A stretch of DNA of 64,000 bases from DATBVX01 sp963724625. Its GTDB lineage: Bacteria > Pseudomonadota > Gammaproteobacteria > Steroidobacterales > Steroidobacteraceae. The stretch spans positions 1-64,000 of the forward strand of contig CAVRVO010000004.1 in assembly GCA_963724625.1 (NCBI GenBank). The letters are read 5' to 3'. This document shows positions 24,718 through 33,627 of the stretch, piece after piece (the stretch's first letter is position 1; each line of letters starts with the position of its first letter). The translations under genes and the position numbers were made by a program. The notes below the pieces were generated by a model. The model saw nothing but the letters and a program-made list of their open reading frames with translations, had not been told where the DNA came from and did no database searches.

Positions 24718-25772
24718 GAGAGGACCGGTCTGAGCGCAGCGTCGATCAGTGATTTCACTGGAGTAGGCATTCCAAGAACTTGCGGAGCGGCGGCGTTATA
24801 CCAGACGTATCGCTCCGGCTCCATCACGCGATGATCGCCCTGGCACTCGAGGCGGATGGGATCGATCTGCAGGTCAAAGTGCGTGAACGCATGATGGAGC
24901 GGAGCGAGCGTTTCACGAGGTCCGGCCTCCGATCGCAGTTCGCGCGCACTCCACTCGATCGCTGCTTCTGCGGAGGGAAACTCGGGCAATCCCCACAAGC
25001 CGCCCCAGATGCCCTGTGGCGGGCGGCGCTCGAGCAGCACGAACTGCCCGGCCCGAATCGCGATGAGCATGAAAGTACGACGTGAAGGGCGCTCTTTTCG
25101 GGGCCGTGGTGTCGGTAGTGAGTCCTGCCGACCGGTGGCGCGAGCCACGCAGCTTCTCGCCAGCGGACAGGCCGGGCACTGCGGCCGCCGCCGGACGCAG
25201 ACCATTGCGCCGAGATCCATGATGGCCTGGGTGTACTCGGCGACACGGGCAACAGGCGTGCACTCCTCAGCGCGCGCCCAGAGCCGTGCATTCACGGCTG
25301 GCTCACCCGGGAAGCCTTCGACGCCGAAATGACGCGCGAGCACGCGTTTCACATTGCCATCGAGAATCGCGTGACGTTCGCCTCGCGACAGGGCGCTGAT
25401 AGCGGCTGCGGTCGAGCGACCGATGCCGGGCAGATCCTCGACGTCCTGCAGCTGCGTCGGAAACACCCCGCCGTGTTCTTCGACGATCACCCGCGCCGCG
25501 CGATGCAGATTCCGGGCGCGGGCGTAGTAGCCGAGCCCTGACCAGAGATGCAGCACGTCATCGATGGGCGCTCCCGCGAGTGCGGTCACGTCGGGAAAAC
25601 GTTTCATGAAGGCTTCGTAATAGGGAACGACGGTACTCACCTGCGTTTGCTGCAGCATGATTTCGGAAATCCAGACGCGATAGGGCGTCGGATCGCGCTG
25701 CCACGGCAAATGCCTGCGGCCGTGCACATCGAACCAGGTGAGCAGTGCCTCGGAGAGCGAAGCTTCAGTCAT
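24714..25772 (-). CDS. mutY: A/G-specific adenine glycosylase MutY
   Basis: 352 aa. Catalytic Glu37 (SEIMLQQTQ), helix-hairpin-helix DLPGIGRSTAAAI, catalytic Asp138 (AILDGNV) and the iron-sulfur ligands C192, C199, C202 and C208 in the C-x6-C-x2-C-x5-C pattern are all present. The C-terminal NUDIX-like domain (GIWGGLWGLPEFP) recognises 8-oxoG. The enzyme removes adenine mispaired with 8-oxoguanine in base-excision repair. It is third in the asmA-like/SRPBCC/mutY/yggX operon, overlapping the genes on both sides. Confidence 0.97.
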   Translation of the reverse strand: MTEASLSEALLTWFDVHGRRHLPWQRDPTPYRVWISEIMLQQTQVSTVVPYYEAFMKRFPDVTALAGAPIDDVLHLWSGLGYYARARNLHRAARVIVEEHGGVFPTQLQDVEDLPGIGRSTAAAISALSRGERHAILDGNVKRVLARHFGVEGFPGEPAVNARLWARAEECTPVARVAEYTQAIMDLGAMVCVRRRPQCPACPLARSCVARATGRQDSLPTPRPRKERPSRRTFMLIAIRAGQFVLLERRPPQGIWGGLWGLPEFPSAEAAIEWSARELRSEAGPRETLAPLHHAFTHFDLQIDPIRLECQGDHRVMEPERYVWYNAAAPQVLGMPTPVKSLIDAALRPVLS

Positions 25773-26358
25773 GCGGGTTCACGGCGACGGTGCTGTTGCG
25801 TTCCCGCGCGGCCTTTTCGACGTTGGTGAACAGCTCGATCGTGCCGGCACGCAGCGTGCTGACCATCAGCCGCGGACCGAACAGCGGTGGGATCCAGAAC
25901 TTGGGCATGATCTCGAGGCGATACACCACCTGCGTGCCATTCTCGTTGGCTTGCCACTGCGAGCGCGTAATGCCGACACGAACATCGCTCTGGTCGAGGA
26001 CCGCGGTGGCCACCAACTCATCGGGCATCTCCTGAATGTCCTCCACGCGTTGCATCGTCCGGCACAGCAATGTGCCAAGACAGCCGCGCATGCGCGTGTA
26101 GAGGCGCACCGCATGCTCCCGATCCCGGCCGAGCACGCGACTCTCCTGAATGCGCGGATCGAGGGTGGGGTAAGCGTCGTAGTCCGTGAGGACCGCGTGC
26201 ACCGCCTCGGTCGGCGCATCGAGCTGCGCGACGAATTCGACGACGTAACGGTCATCGCGAAAATTGACCTCGAGACGCTCGACGTTCAGCGCGTGCGCTG
26301 CCGGACTCAGGGCGAGCGCGACGACAGCGCAGCTCAATGCTTCTTGACGCCGAACCAC
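25765..26358 (-). CDS. SRPBCC/START-like (polyketide cyclase-type) exported protein
   Basis: 197 aa from a GTG overlapping the upstream asmA-like stop; a TTG at 26337 is an alternative. A signal sequence (CAVVALALSPAAHAL) precedes a START-like lipid-binding fold: VNFRDDRYVVEFVAQLDAPTEAV, then YDAYPTLDPRIQESRVL, matching the 'coenzyme Q-binding/cyclase' pattern. A MPKFWIPPLFGP segment and a final helix complete the fold. Ligand and role are unknown; a periplasmic hydrophobic-ligand carrier is plausible. It overlaps mutY by 8 bp. Confidence 0.7.
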   Translation of the reverse strand: MVRRQEALSCAVVALALSPAAHALNVERLEVNFRDDRYVVEFVAQLDAPTEAVHAVLTDYDAYPTLDPRIQESRVLGRDREHAVRLYTRMRGCLGTLLCRTMQRVEDIQEMPDELVATAVLDQSDVRVGITRSQWQANENGTQVVYRLEIMPKFWIPPLFGPRLMVSTLRAGTIELFTNVEKAARERNSTVAVNPHD

Positions 26359-28383
26359 TGGCCGAGTTTCTCCTTGAGTTTGTTGGTCATTTCCTCCTTC
26401 TTCTCATCGACCTTTTGGGCGGCTTGCGCCTTGGCGACAGCGTCGAGATCGAGGCGAACCTTCGGATCGGCAAGGGTGCCGCTGACGCGCACCGGAATCT
26501 CGGCGGCCTTCAAGTCCTGCATTTCCGCGCCCGCGCCCTCCTCCGGAATCCGATAAACGTTGGTCTGCAACCGGTAGTCGACCGCCTGGGAGGCGAAATC
26601 GAGCGTGCCCTGGCCGTTTGCTTTCAGGTAGTCCATGTCGAGCTGCAGATCGCGGTTGGAGAGCACTCCTTTATCTATGGTGCCGGTCCCTTTCAAGGTG
26701 TGAAAAGCAGTGCGGCCCGTGTTTGCCTGGGTCGGCGCCGCTTCGCGCTTCCAGAGCGCTCGTGCGCGCCGCATCTCGTACCACAGGTCGGTGCCCTCGA
26801 GCGCACCGTTTGTCACTTCGAAGTCCACATGCCCATCGAGGGAATGAATGAGCGCCTCGGAGTTGTTGCCGCGGGCCGTCAGCACCGCGCCCGCGGAACC
26901 GTTGCCACTCAGGCGCTTGCTCTGAAAGAGGTCCGCGAACAGGGGTGCGCATTGCACACCGTTCAGGTGCTCCTCCACCGACAGGTGCGCCACATCGCCA
27001 CGCGCATCGAGCACGACGTTGCCCCGATGCGCGCCGCCGTAGAGTTTCGCCTGCGAGGGATTGAGGCGCACGAGCCCATCTTTGGCATCCACCGTGAGCT
27101 TCACGGCGCTCATGCGGATTCCCGCGAACGTCAGTTGTCCCACGGCGAGGGTGCCCCGGGCATTCAGGGACTTGAGTTGTTCGACGGGCAATTCGAACGG
27201 TTTGGCATCAGTCTTCTGAGTGGACTTCTTCTGCTCGGGTTCCTGGTAGCGGTCGAGATCGAGCTGATCCATCGCCAGATCGAACGTGATCGCGTTGCTC
27301 TTCAGGTTCTCGATCCCGGCACGCCCGGTCAGGTGCGAGTCATCCAGCGTGAGCTTCAGGTTCTCGAAGCGCACGCTTTCACCCGTTGCCTGGAATGTGG
27401 CGTCGAACGCGAGTGCCGACAGTGCGTTGGCATCGCGCGTCTTGGGCACCTCGGCCTCGAGCTCCTCGAGCACCTTGCGCGGTGAGGTGGTCGGAAGCTT
27501 CAGCGTGCCGTTGAACCTCGGTTTATCGACGATGTGCTCACCTTTGAGAGTGCCGCTGAGTTCTGCACCGGCGATCCGGACCATGAATTGCGGCGCGTCG
27601 AGCGTTTGTTGCTGCAGGTCGGCGGCAATCGACAACATCGAGACACTGAGCTTGCGTTCTTTAGCTCTTTTGGCAGTCGGCATCTGGACGAGGTCCAGCT
27701 TCAGGTCCTTCGCGCCGTAGCGCTTCGCCTGCGTGTCGAGGGTCGCCGCGGTCTTGAGCTTGACCTGCGTCGCATCGCTCCGCTCGCCCTGATCGACCGT
27801 GGCCGCGAGATCCAGATCAAAGGGCTCGCTGCCACCCAGGGATCCAGTCGAAGCGTTGAGGTTCGTGAGCCGCCAATGGCTGTTCGAGCCCAGATCGCGG
27901 TAGTCGAGCGCGCCATCCTTGAGCGTCAGCCCGGCGATCCTGGCCGAACCGCCGGACTGCGCCGGCGCGCTGGTGCCAGATGACTTCGCGAGGTCCTCCC
28001 AGTTCGTATGGCCGCGTTGGTCCTTGATCAGATTGACACGCAGGCCATCGAGCCGCAGCCGACGCACTTCGAATTGCCCACGAATGAGCGGGATCAGCTT
28101 GACGCCGACGTCCGCGGATTGGACAGCGACAAACGGGGCCGAGCCGAAACCCGGCCGGATTGCCGAGCTCGGCGTGTCCGGTTTCGATCGCCAGCCACGG
28201 GAACACCGAGAGCGAAAGATTGCCGTCGAGTTTCAGATCGCGCCCGGTGCGATCGCGCACCGCCTTCGCGATGTCGTCCTTGTAGTCATTCGGATCGACG
28301 AACGCGACCACCGCGATACTGGCAAGCACCAGTAACACGACCACGCCAAGAATCGCCCAGCCCGCAATCTTCAGGGCCCGCAT
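26334..28383 (-). pseudogene. AsmA-family outer-membrane biogenesis protein gene with single-base frameshift
   Basis: The ATG at 28383 (GAGGAG 6 nt upstream) encodes an N-terminal membrane anchor, MRALKIAGWAILGVVVLLVL, then DLKLDGNLSLSVFPWLAIET, the AsmA opening. The frame breaks after GNPAGF at a TTT run (plus-strand AAA, 28147-28149). One base fewer continues as GSAPFVAVQSADVGVKL and joins the long frame to 26334, which carries the AsmA repeat region and the C-terminal GTLADPKVRLDLDAV. Total about 683 codons, a usual AsmA length. AsmA-like proteins are inner-membrane anchored and act in lipid transport to the outer membrane. The frameshift may be a sequence error. Confidence 0.82.
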
Positions 28384-28510
28384 GCCGCGCTCCTCTGTAA
28401 GGATTACGCATCGCCTGAGGCGATGCGCCAACCATTCTAGCTTGAGGAGTGGACCGCGGCGGGTCCGGAACAGTTCGACCGCTGGTCGTGACCCGCCAGC
28501 GGCTGAAATC

Positions 28511-29401
28511 TTAACGGTCGCAGATGCTGATGGTGCCGCTCAGGCTGTTCACCCGCACGTCGGCATTGCCCTGGCCTTGCCGGAAGTGCAGTTCGCGCCC
28601 CGGGCCGTGTTCGCTCTTGGACTGCGATTTCGGGCCGAAGCAGTTGTCGATGTCGCCGGAGAACGTCTCGATATCGAACTCCGCATCGACGGGCGACTTG
28701 AACACGAAGGAAAGATCTCCGGAAATCGTTTCGCCGTCGACGCGTGCGTCACCCTTCAGCACTCCACGCAGCGACAGGTTGCCGGACGTGGTACGCAGGC
28801 GTGCGCGCGTGATCGCATCGAGCGACAGGTTGAGATCACCACTCACCGTGGTCGCCGTGACTTCGCCCGCAACACGACTCGCCTGGGCGTTGCCACTCAC
28901 CGTTGTGAGCGTCAGCACCGATGGAGTGCCTTCGCCGCGCAAGATCACATCGCCACTGACGGTCTTGACCTCGGCTTCCTCCGTGGCCACATCGGTCGAT
29001 ATTTCACCCGAGACCGTCTGCAGGCGCTGCGTGCCCGACACGCCCTTGACGGTGATTTCCGCGCTCACTGTGCTGACATCGAGGCGACTGCCGACAGGAA
29101 CGCGGATCGAGAGTTCAGCCCCACCATCATCACCCCAGTGAGTGGACTTCTTGAGCACGACTTTGATCAGGGTGCGCTTGCCTTCACTGGTGAACTCGAG
29201 CCGCTCGACGCCTTCGGCAAGGCTCCCGGTCACGCGCACCTCGTTCCGATCCCAGCCGGTCACATTCACCGTGCCTGCGACGTTGGAGATATCCACATCA
29301 CCCTTCGCGTCGGCCATCAGGGAGCGGTCGATCTCCTCGTCCGCCAGGGCAAGCGGCGCGCACAGGAGTGCGGCCAGGACAAGGGAATACTTGAGCATCA
29401 T
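28511..29401 (-). CDS. DUF4097 beta-solenoid-like exported protein
   Basis: 296 aa with a signal peptide (MMLKYSLVLAALLCAPLALAD). Repeated units of about 20 residues ending TVSGD/TVSGN (KTVSGDVILRG, TTVSGNAQASR, TTVSGDLNLSL, RTTSGNLSLRG, ETISGDLSFVF, ETFSGDIDN) form the DUF4097/putative-adhesin beta-helix pattern. It is the last gene of an ECF sigma/putative anti-sigma/DUF4097 operon, overlapping the preceding gene by 4 bp. In such operons the protein is thought to act in envelope stress or signalling; its function is not established. Confidence 0.85.
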   Translation of the reverse strand: MMLKYSLVLAALLCAPLALADEEIDRSLMADAKGDVDISNVAGTVNVTGWDRNEVRVTGSLAEGVERLEFTSEGKRTLIKVVLKKSTHWGDDGGAELSIRVPVGSRLDVSTVSAEITVKGVSGTQRLQTVSGEISTDVATEEAEVKTVSGDVILRGEGTPSVLTLTTVSGNAQASRVAGEVTATTVSGDLNLSLDAITRARLRTTSGNLSLRGVLKGDARVDGETISGDLSFVFKSPVDAEFDIETFSGDIDNCFGPKSQSKSEHGPGRELHFRQGQGNADVRVNSLSGTISICDR

Positions 29402-30006
29402 GATGCGGTCCTCGAAGGAATCGTGTCGGCGATGTGGTTGACGTTGGCGAGCAGCGTCAACTCATCGTGATAGGTGTTCAGCAGCAGCTCGCGAAGCAAA
29501 GTGTCGTTCGGAGCCAGCTCCAGTGCAGCATTGATCTCGCCCAGCGCGCGGCGGATCTCATTGAGATTGCGCTCGACTTTCTGTCGCTCGAGCGGTGGCA
29601 GCCGATCGAGTCGTTCAGCGAGCCCGATCATCAGGTTGCCACGCGCCTGCTCGTACTCGGGCCCGAGCATCGCGTAGCCACCGAGGCTCGCGCGCTCGAT
29701 CCGCGGCGCCGTTTCGGCGGGAGCGTTGGCCTGCGTGACGAGAGTTGCCGACGGAGTCGTTCCACCGCGTTTCATCAGGCCGATGGTGAGCAAGGCACCG
29801 AGCGCCATGCAGCCAATGGCGGCGGCGAGCGCGAAGGTCCAACCGATCTGCAACCCCGGACGTCGCGCATCGTCGGTGCCGAGCTGGCGTGCGATCTGCG
29901 GCCACAGGTCGCGACGCGGCTCGATCGATTGCGGCAGCTCGCGGACGGCCTTCAGGAGGCCGTCGCCATTGCTGCCCTGCTCGCCGTTGTGGTGTTCGTC
30001 CTTCAT
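29398..30006 (-). CDS. putative transmembrane anti-sigma factor
   Basis: 202 aa. A cytosolic N-terminal region of about 50 residues (LLKAVRELPQSIEPRRDLWPQIARQL, typical of anti-sigma-like zinc-less modules) is followed by one transmembrane helix (WTFALAAAIGCMALGALLTI) and a helical periplasmic domain (LERQKVERNLNEIRRALGEI). Its gene begins 7 bp after the ECF sigma gene. Position and topology suggest an anti-sigma factor. A HxxxCxxC zinc motif is absent, so the assignment is by context. Confidence 0.65.
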   Translation of the reverse strand: MKDEHHNGEQGSNGDGLLKAVRELPQSIEPRRDLWPQIARQLGTDDARRPGLQIGWTFALAAAIGCMALGALLTIGLMKRGGTTPSATLVTQANAPAETAPRIERASLGGYAMLGPEYEQARGNLMIGLAERLDRLPPLERQKVERNLNEIRRALGEINAALELAPNDTLLRELLLNTYHDELTLLANVNHIADTIPSRTAS

Positions 30007-30013
30007 GGGGGGC

Positions 30014-30580
30014 TCAGACGCTCAAGCGCTCACGCAGCAGGCGCCGCGCGCGATGCAGTTGCGCTTTGCAGGTGCCGACGGCGATGCCGAGCATGTTTGC
30101 GGCCTCCTCATGCGTGTAACCATAAATTCCATAGAGCACCAGCACGTGCCGCGCGCCCTCCGGTAGCGACTCGATCGCGGCCTCCACATCGATGGGCGGC
30201 AAAGCGTCCATGAGCACCGCGCTCTCCGGCTCGGTGCCCTCCTCGTGCTGCGGGGCTGGCACCACCTCCAGGTGTCCTCGCCGGCCGCGTGCCAGGGCCG
30301 CATTCACAGCAATCCGGTGCAGCCAGGTGCCGAGGGCACTGCGTCCCTCGAAGCGACCGAGGTTCCGCCAGGCGCTGATGAAGGTTTCCTGCGTGCAGTC
30401 CTCGGCCACTGAAGGCTCCCGGGTCAGCCGCAGACACAGGCCATAGACCTTGCCCGAGTAGGCGCGGTAGATCTGCTCGAAGGCGAGCTGATCGCCCGCC
30501 CGCGCTCGTTCGATCCACTGTTCCTCGGTGTCGATCGCACGCGCTTCCAATGTCATTGCGGCGCTCTGGCCTGTCCTCAT
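30014..30580 (-). CDS. RNA polymerase ECF-type sigma factor
   Basis: 188 aa. Region 2 (DQLAFEQIYRAYSGKVYGLC, DCTQETFISAWRNLGRFEG) and region 4 (IESLPEGARHVLVLYGIYGY, THEEAANMLGIAVGTCKAQL) are both complete. It directs transcription of a small regulon, probably including its own operon. The downstream putative anti-sigma and DUF4097 genes are co-directional with tight spacing. An internal ATG (residue 9) is an alternative start. Confidence 0.93.
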   Translation of the reverse strand: MRTGQSAAMTLEARAIDTEEQWIERARAGDQLAFEQIYRAYSGKVYGLCLRLTREPSVAEDCTQETFISAWRNLGRFEGRSALGTWLHRIAVNAALARGRRGHLEVVPAPQHEEGTEPESAVLMDALPPIDVEAAIESLPEGARHVLVLYGIYGYTHEEAANMLGIAVGTCKAQLHRARRLLRERLSV

Positions 30581-30737
30581 GCATCGATACTACCAGCCGC
30601 GTCGCGCCGGGCGCCCCGCGTGCAAATACGAAGTGATCCGACGAGTTAGACGCGGCTCAAGGGCGGGGGGTTTGAATGCCGGGGAAGCCTTTTGGCGCCC
30701 GGTAGATGGGGCCGGGTGACGGCGCCATCGGGTCCGC

Positions 30738-30758
30738 GGGGGTGCCCAATGCACCCCC
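30738..30758 (-). terminator. GC hairpin downstream of the response regulator gene
   Basis: GGGGGTGC and GCACCCCC form an 8-bp perfect stem with a 5-nt loop, 28 bp after the response regulator stop. No U-tract follows on the minus strand, so termination strength is uncertain. The rest of 30581-30785 holds no gene. Confidence 0.45.
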
Positions 30759-30785
30759 CGGTGGTGACGGATACCGTGCGCCGGG

Positions 30786-31496
30786 TCAGCCCGTTTCGCG
30801 GCCGGCGAACCAGTTCACGGCGTAGCGGATCAGTTGCGAGGCGTCCTTGATCCGCAGCTTTTTCTTGATGCGCTGCCGGTGCGATTCCACTGTCTTGACG
30901 CTGAGGTCGAGCGCCACCGCGATCTCGCGAGTGCTCGTACCCTTGCCAATGAAGTGCAGGATCTGCAGCTCCCGGTTGCTGAGCCGATCGATGGGATTGA
31001 GCGAGACGTAATGGCCGCCGGCCGTGAAGCGGTCCACCAGGATCTTGTTCACCGCGTCGCTCACATAGACGCCGCCATCGAGAACCTTGCGCAAGGCGAC
31101 GAGGAACTGCTCGCTCGCGGCCTGTTTCATGATGTAGCCGTTGGCACCGGAGCTCAGGACCCGTTCCGCATAGATCGTCTCGTCGTGCATCGACAGCACC
31201 AGGATCGGCAGGCGCGGATGCTGAGCGCGCGCGTCCGTGACCAGGTCGATGCCGTCGCCCTGCTTGAGCGATATATCGACGATGACGACATCGGGGTGTA
31301 ACTCGCGGATCGCGGTGCGCGCGTCCTTCACCGTCTCGACTTCGCCACAAACCACGAGATCGTCTTCCTGGTCGATCAGGCGTCGCAATCCCTGGCGCAC
31401 GATCGGATGATCGTCGACGACCAGCACGCGCCGTCCCTTCTTTTTCGGTGTGACCCCGATCGGGTGTTTCATCGTCGGCTGGACTCCGGTCATCAT
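30786..31496 (-). CDS. LuxR/NarL-type response regulator
   Basis: 236 aa. The receiver domain (residues about 22-140) has acidic pocket VVDDH, phosphoacceptor Asp in DVVIVDISL, Ser in LVLSMHDE, and Lys in YIMKQ. The LuxR HTH at the C-terminus reads LSNRELQILHFIGKGTSTRE followed by VKTVESHRQRIKKKL. It lies 18 bp downstream of the PAS histidine kinase gene and is certainly its partner. The N-terminal about 20 residues are basic and unstructured. Targets are unknown. Confidence 0.94.
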   Translation of the reverse strand: MMTGVQPTMKHPIGVTPKKKGRRVLVVDDHPIVRQGLRRLIDQEDDLVVCGEVETVKDARTAIRELHPDVVIVDISLKQGDGIDLVTDARAQHPRLPILVLSMHDETIYAERVLSSGANGYIMKQAASEQFLVALRKVLDGGVYVSDAVNKILVDRFTAGGHYVSLNPIDRLSNRELQILHFIGKGTSTREIAVALDLSVKTVESHRQRIKKKLRIKDASQLIRYAVNWFAGRETG

Positions 31497-31514
31497 CTGC
31501 TCCTGCTCCTTGAA

Positions 31515-33395
31515 TCAAGTACGAACGACACTGCCATCGACCGGCGCTGGCTGCCGGCATCTGCAGATCACTTGCAAACCTCCGCCCTCTGCAGCTTCAA
31601 GAGCTACTGTGGCGGGAATCATGCTGGCACGGTAGTGCATGATCTTGAGACCCATGCCGCGGCTGAGCTGCGCATCGCCTGCCATGCCGCTGCCGTTGTC
31701 GCGCACCACGAGCGTCACGTTCTCGGTCGTGACCTGCAAATCGATGGTGATCTGGCTGGCGTGGCCATGCTTGACCGCGTTGTTCACCGCTTCCTGGGCG
31801 ATGCGATACAGGTGATCGCATGCCGCGGCATCGAGCGTGAGTTGCGGCCAGACCTTGCCGCGAAAACGCACCGCGGTGCCGTACATATCGCTCGCACGAC
31901 TCGCGAGGGCGCGCAGCGCCGAGGGCAGTCCACCTCGCTCGACGCTCACCGGCGAGACACCCCGCGCCAGGGCGCGGGCGCCATCGATTGCACGGTTGAC
32001 GAGAGCGACGATTTCCTCGGCATCCCCCGCAGCGACCGCATGCTCGCGCTTCAGTCGGCCCACGAGGCTCGTCAACATCAGCGCGACGCCGGTGAGCTCC
32101 TGGCCGAGCCCGTCATGCAGGTCGCTGCCGATGCGTTGCTGCTCACGATTGGCGATATCGATGATCTCGCGCTCCAGCTCGCGGCGTTGCGTGACATCTT
32201 CGAGCACCATCAGGCGGTGCGCTTCACCGCCGATCTGGATCGGTGTGATGACGCAGCCGGCGGTGAAGAAACTCCCGTCGCGATGCACGCAGTGCAGGTC
32301 GCGCGCGAAGAACTCCGCCTCCGTGAGTCGCTGGTTGATCTCGCTCCGCACCTCCTGGTACTCGCTTTCGGTGTAGCGCGTGAGCACGCGACCGCTCTGT
32401 CCGATGAGATGACGAGGCTCGTACCCGGTGACCCGTTTGATGGCACCGTTCGCCATGCGAATCGTGCTCGAGGAATCGAGCACCAGCACACCCTCGCGCA
32501 TCGCATCGAGAATGCGCGCCTGGATCTTGAGCGCCTCTTCACCCCGGCGCCGCACCGTGACTTCGGTGCTCGCGACGGTGAGTCCCGTGGGCTGCCCCTC
32601 ATGCATCACGAGGCCCACGCGGTTCTCGAACCAGCGCACCTCGCCATCGATGACGTGACGCAGCTCGTAGGTCTGCGGCTCACGCGTCGCGAGCGCGCGA
32701 TCGTAGACGGCGTGGACTGGATCACGCTCCTCCTGCGGCAGGAGATCGAGGATCGAACGACCGATCAGCTCCTCGGGCGCGTGGCCGAGAATGGGTCGGT
32801 TCGCGAACTGAATACGCAGGTCGAGATCCGCCAGCAACAGCAGGTCAGGGACGCTCTGGGTCACTGAGCGCAGGCGCTCGTTGGTGACGGTTTCAAAGCG
32901 CCGTTCGCTGTCGCGCAGTCGTTGCTCGATCGCCTTGTACCCGGTGATCTCGTGCGCGCTCAGGAGCACGGCGCGGACGTCGGCCTGAGCAAGCAGGTTC
33001 ACGAGGATGCAATCGAACCAGGTAACGGTGCCGTCCCGCTGCAGAAGTCTCAGCTCAGAGCGCAACTCCTGCGTCGTGCCGCCGGCAAGAAGCGAGCGGA
33101 ACTGCTCAACAAAAGGAGCCTGGTCCTCGGCGAAGATGAACTCGAGTATGCGACGGTCGACGAGTTCTACTGCAGCTCGGCCGAGAAGCGCCACGCGTCG
33201 ATTGCAGTATCGAACCGTGCCTTCGGCATCCAGTAGCAGTGTGAGTGTCGGGGATTGATCGAGGATGGTGCGAAACGCCGGGCTCGGCAAAGTCGTATCC
33301 GTCGCGACACCCGGCGCGGCATACAGTTCTACGAGCGACTCCCGCGGCATGCTCACGAAACCACCAATCCTGGCGGCCATCCTTTCAGACAGCAT
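31515..33395 (-). CDS. PAS-domain sensor histidine kinase (NarX/HisKA_3 type)
   Basis: 626 aa from the ATG at 33395. The open frame continues to a TTG at 33449 that is not credible as a start. Three PAS domains are visible (about residues 45-150, 170-290, 300-420), one with the PAC-like stretch FFARDLHCVHRDGSFF. The dimerisation helix has phospho-His in QQRIGSDLHDGLGQELTG and HATPase follows with EAVNNAVKHGHA and VVRDNGSGM. There are no transmembrane helices, so the kinase is cytosolic and senses an internal cue such as redox or a ligand. The LuxR-type regulator gene follows directly. Confidence 0.92.
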   Translation of the reverse strand: MLSERMAARIGGFVSMPRESLVELYAAPGVATDTTLPSPAFRTILDQSPTLTLLLDAEGTVRYCNRRVALLGRAAVELVDRRILEFIFAEDQAPFVEQFRSLLAGGTTQELRSELRLLQRDGTVTWFDCILVNLLAQADVRAVLLSAHEITGYKAIEQRLRDSERRFETVTNERLRSVTQSVPDLLLLADLDLRIQFANRPILGHAPEELIGRSILDLLPQEERDPVHAVYDRALATREPQTYELRHVIDGEVRWFENRVGLVMHEGQPTGLTVASTEVTVRRRGEEALKIQARILDAMREGVLVLDSSSTIRMANGAIKRVTGYEPRHLIGQSGRVLTRYTESEYQEVRSEINQRLTEAEFFARDLHCVHRDGSFFTAGCVITPIQIGGEAHRLMVLEDVTQRRELEREIIDIANREQQRIGSDLHDGLGQELTGVALMLTSLVGRLKREHAVAAGDAEEIVALVNRAIDGARALARGVSPVSVERGGLPSALRALASRASDMYGTAVRFRGKVWPQLTLDAAACDHLYRIAQEAVNNAVKHGHASQITIDLQVTTENVTLVVRDNGSGMAGDAQLSRGMGLKIMHYRASMIPATVALEAAEGGGLQVICRCRQPAPVDGSVVRT

Positions 33396-33627
33396 AACGA
33401 GATTCTCGCATGCGCGCCGTTTGAACGGCGACAACTTGCACGATGTCAAAGGAACGTAAAGAACCTGGGCGCTGCGACCTTCAGATCACCGCAGCGATTC
33501 TCCCCCCATCTGCTCCCCGCACGTCCCCAAGTGTGGCGTTCGTCCCCGGGGCGAGGGAAGTGCTGCTTGGCCGAAAATGATGTGTCGTTGACTCTCTGCC
33601 GACGGCTGGCGATGGGATACTTGGTCC

